NCBI GenBank assembly: GCA_023141985.1
Contig: JAGLKH010000020.1
Location: 1-7,422 of the forward strand
Direction of reading: 5' to 3'
DNA length: 7,422 bases
DNA from: Flavobacteriaceae bacterium
GTDB taxonomy: Bacteria; Bacteroidota; Bacteroidia; Flavobacteriales; Flavobacteriaceae
Positions 5,684-7,422 of this stretch are shown piece after piece. The position numbers and the translations under genes are program-made. The notes under the pieces were generated by a model. It made no database searches. It was not told where the DNA came from and saw nothing but the letters and a program-made list of their open reading frames with translations. The first letter of the stretch is position 1, and each line of letters opens with the position of its first letter.

Positions 5684-6538
5684 TCAGTTTATTTTGTTTC
5701 TAATAAGAAATATTAAAGATGAGTACTCGGTTGACTGTTTTGCCTTAAAATTTGAAAGCCAACCAATTCTAAATGCATTAAAAAAATTCATCCAACCAGA
5801 TTTATATTTTTCTGATAATAAACTCACATAATAAGAATCGAACGGCATAGGTAGTGTTTTAATAACTTTCATTTTCTCTTTTGTAACTAATTTTGAAATT
5901 GCTGTTTGAGAAAAATGCCAAAGGTGTCTTGGCGCATCATAAGCTGCCCAGAATTCTTTATAGTATTTGGCGTCGTAACTTTTATAATTTGGAACGGCAA
6001 TAATTAAAGTTCCGTTTGGTTTTAAAAATGATTTTAAAATCGATATATAATCTTCAAATTTTGGTAAATGTTCTAACACGTGCCAAAGCGTAATCACATC
6101 AAAACTATTTGAGTCGAATTCTAAAAGATGTTCGGCTTCAAACACAGCATTCCTGGTTTTTTCATTAGCAATAATTCTTGCCTCATCATTTGGCTCAATT
6201 CCGGAAACAGTCCAATTATTTTGTTGAGCAATTTGCAAAAAATCTCCTGTGCCACAGCCAACATCTAATAATTTCTTTTCTTCGGAAGAAAAAGAATTAA
6301 TGAGTTTTAACTTCTTCTTTAAAGAAATGCGCCGCGCTAAATGATATACTTTTTCAAACAAATTTCTTTGTGAGTCTGTATGAGAAATATAATCTTCACT
6401 TTTATAGTATTTAGGTAATTGTTCTAAAGGTGGCTGCGGATACGTTTCCAACATTTCTAACTCTGTATTAAACACCAGCTGGAATTCTTCGTTGGAAACG
6501 GAGTTGTCTTTTACTGTGATGTATATCTCTTTTTTCAT
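5684..6538 (-). CDS. Class I SAM-dependent methyltransferase, substrate unknown
   Basis: The protein transfers a methyl group from S-adenosylmethionine to an unidentified acceptor. From the chosen ATG it has 284 residues. An N-terminal segment includes the pattern SEDYISHTDS (47-56). The Rossmann-fold domain starts near 89, with motif I LLDVGCGTGDF (90-100), the acidic end of strand 2 at GIEP (113-116) and motif IV FDVITLWHVLEHLP (146-159). LKPNGTLIIAVPNY follows, with a 'RHLWHFS' segment that is frequent in this family (Methyltransf_23-like). The C-terminal third has no domain I recognise. In-frame ATGs at 6583 and 6556 would add up to 15 residues (containing VIPYLMRNP), but these are the translation of a dispersed repeat. 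I therefore start at MKKEIYITVKD. It lies between mnmG and an ompH-like gene, an order I recall from other flavobacteria. RNA, protein or small-molecule substrates are all possible. Confidence 0.85.
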   Translation of the reverse strand: MKKEIYITVKDNSVSNEEFQLVFNTELEMLETYPQPPLEQLPKYYKSEDYISHTDSQRNLFEKVYHLARRISLKKKLKLINSFSSEEKKLLDVGCGTGDFLQIAQQNNWTVSGIEPNDEARIIANEKTRNAVFEAEHLLEFDSNSFDVITLWHVLEHLPKFEDYISILKSFLKPNGTLIIAVPNYKSYDAKYYKEFWAAYDAPRHLWHFSQTAISKLVTKEKMKVIKTLPMPFDSYYVSLLSEKYKSGWMNFFNAFRIGWLSNFKAKQSTEYSSLIFLIRNKIN

Positions 6539-6546
6539 TAAAAACG

Positions 6547-6571
6547 GATTCCGCATCAAGTACGGAATAAC
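6547..6571. repeat. REP-like dispersed palindromic repeat upstream of the methyltransferase
   Basis: The core is ATTCCG (6548-6553), a 9-base middle, then CGGAAT (6563-6568), flanked by G and AAC. It is very close to a repeat I know from many bacteria, whose arms read GATTCCGCATCAAG and GTGCGGAATGAC. When read through, that repeat gives peptides of the form 'VIPxLMRNP', and here the minus-strand frame gives VIPYLMRNP. It ends 8 bases before the methyltransferase ATG, so it forms part of that gene's leader and could fold in the mRNA. The class is identified from memory of the word and not from copies within this window. Confidence 0.65.
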
Positions 6572-6594
6572 AGAATTGTTCAATTTAAAATAAT

Positions 6595-6610
6595 TGTTCC
6601 ACGTGGAACT
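6595..6610. promoter_or_regulatory. parS: parS-like ParB-binding site
   Basis: GTTCCACGTGGAAC (6596-6609) is a perfect 14-bp palindrome. With flanking bases the 16-mer is TGTTCCACGTGGAACT. This differs at one position, the last, from the well-known bacterial centromere form TGTTCCACGTGGAACA, a relative of TGTTTCACGTGAAACA. ParB binds such sites, spreads along the DNA and, with ParA and SMC, segregates the replication origin region. It sits 8 bases after the mnmG stop codon. The mnmG (gidA) gene lies near oriC and parAB in many bacteria, which fits. If it is real, the window lies in the origin-proximal part of the chromosome. ParB is not encoded here. Confidence 0.7.
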
Positions 6611-6618
6611 CTTATAAG

Positions 6619-7422
6619 TTATCTTCCCATATAAACCAATAATACAGACACATCGCTTGGCGAAACTCCACTAATTCGTGAAGCCTGCGATATTGATGTC
6701 GGTTGTATTATACTTAATTTTTCTCTTGCTTCGAAACTCATAGATTTTATTTTAGAGTAATCAAAATTAGAAGGAATTTTAACATTTTCCAATCGATTTA
6801 ATTTGTCGGCATTATTCTTTTCCTTCTCTATATAACCTGAATATTTTACTTGAATTTCAGTCTGCTCAATAACTTCTTTGTCAAGATTATTAGTTTGAAT
6901 ATAATACTCTACAGCTTGAAATTTTCTAACATCGGCAAGATCAATATTTGGTCTAGAAAAGATTTTAAACATCTTGTCAGATTGCTTCATTAGGGATGAA
7001 CCTTTAGAACCTAATATAGGGTTTGCTTCCCCTGGTTTTATGCTTGTGTCTTTAAAAAACTGAACGAAAGCATTAGATTCTTTTTGTTTATGTTCCATTC
7101 TTTTTAAGCGTTTTTTACTGGCTAAACCTAATTTAAATCCTTTAGGGGTTAGCCTAAAATCTGCGTTATCTTGTCTTAACAGTGTTCTATACTCTGCCCT
7201 TGAAGTAAACATTCTATAAGGTTCTTCAGTCCCTTTGGTTATTAAGTCGTCAATTAAAACCCCTATGTATGCTTCGTCACGCCTTAAGGTAAAAGGTTCA
7301 TTTTCCTGAATGCTTAAACTTGCGTTTATTCCTGCCATCAATCCTTGCGCTGCGGCTTCCTCATAACCTGTTGTCCCATTAATTTGACCTGCAAAATATA
7401 AGCCTTTAACTAATTTAGTTTC
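6619..7422 (-). CDS. mnmG: tRNA uridine-34 carboxymethylaminomethyl modification enzyme MnmG (GidA), C-terminal part
   Basis: MnmG is an FAD-dependent protein that works with the GTPase MnmE to place a (carboxymethyl)aminomethyl group on the wobble uridine U34 of certain tRNAs, supporting accurate decoding in the cytoplasm. The frame is open to the right edge, and the visible 267 residues are the end of a protein usually about 620 long. The edge sequence LYFAGQINGTTGYEEAAAQG is the FAD-domain signature of the family. It is followed by EPYRMFTSRAEYRTLLRQDNADFRLT, a conserved tRNA-binding region. The helical C-terminal domain ends with ISGVSPSDVSVLLVYM, also typical. The C-terminus appears complete, and no frameshift is seen. 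The ATG at 7341 is internal, because the family signature continues beyond it. It heads the visible block with the methyltransferase, and a parS-like site follows its stop codon. Confidence 0.97.
   Translation of the reverse strand, partial: ETKLVKGLYFAGQINGTTGYEEAAAQGLMAGINASLSIQENEPFTLRRDEAYIGVLIDDLITKGTEEPYRMFTSRAEYRTLLRQDNADFRLTPKGFKLGLASKKRLKRMEHKQKESNAFVQFFKDTSIKPGEANPILGSKGSSLMKQSDKMFKIFSRPNIDLADVRKFQAVEYYIQTNNLDKEVIEQTEIQVKYSGYIEKEKNNADKLNRLENVKIPSNFDYSKIKSMSFEAREKLSIIQPTSISQASRISGVSPSDVSVLLVYMGR

Noticed and set aside
6077..6082. Second CACGTG core, possible parS
   Set aside because: The flanks (TAA and CCA) do not continue the palindrome, and it lies in the conserved methyltransferase motif encoding WHVLEH.
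7339..7341. ATG as start of mnmG
   Set aside because: The conserved family sequence continues in frame upstream to the window edge.
1..7422. CRISPR array, prophage, transposon, toxin-antitoxin or defence genes
   Set aside because: No regularly spaced repeats, no integrase or transposase frames, and no small paired genes were seen on either strand.

Overview
The window looks like chromosome from a flavobacterium (Bacteroidota, most like Flavobacteriaceae). The evidence is the strong A/T bias, the near absence of Shine-Dalgarno sites, two TAnnTTTG-type -7 promoter elements, an OmpH-like lipoprotein with a Bacteroidota-style lipobox, a FecI/FecR/TonB-receptor cassette, and short intergenic repeats of a kind common in this group. 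Apart from one partial gene at the left edge, every gene is on the minus strand, so the window reads right to left.

Right block (7422 to 4944): the C-terminal part of mnmG (tRNA U34 modification), then a SAM-dependent methyltransferase of unknown substrate, then an OmpH/Skp-like lipoprotein. The mnmG-methyltransferase gap holds two notable short elements: a ParB-binding parS-like palindrome and a copy of a dispersed REP-like repeat. The repeat is open in frame with the methyltransferase and creates a false N-terminal extension. Two hairpins lie just past the ompH-like gene and probably end this block.

Middle (4943 to 4544): 400 bases without a gene. They contain the terminator hairpins, one long imperfect hairpin, several small inverted and direct repeats, and a -7 promoter element for the next operon. 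A small RNA is possible but unproven.

Left block (4543 to 622): a three-gene cell-surface signalling operon. An ECF sigma factor is followed by its membrane-spanning FecR-type anti-sigma factor and an STN-domain TonB-dependent receptor. By analogy with Fec systems, ligand binding at the receptor is relayed through its periplasmic STN domain to FecR, which frees the sigma factor. Both gaps between these genes contain inverted repeats. The one before the receptor gene is a perfect 16-bp stem that pairs over the receptor start codon, the most unusual regulatory-looking structure here. No SusD, lipoprotein, enzyme or transporter accompanies the receptor, so its substrate cannot be read from context.

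Left edge (1 to 497): the C-terminal part of a diacylglycerol-kinase-like lipid kinase on the plus strand, converging on the receptor gene. Degenerate dispersed repeats fill the gap between them.

I see no CRISPR array, phage, transposase, tRNA or rRNA, and no clear new multi-gene system. The points that merit checking are the parS candidate, the start-codon hairpin and the structured 4544-4943 gap.
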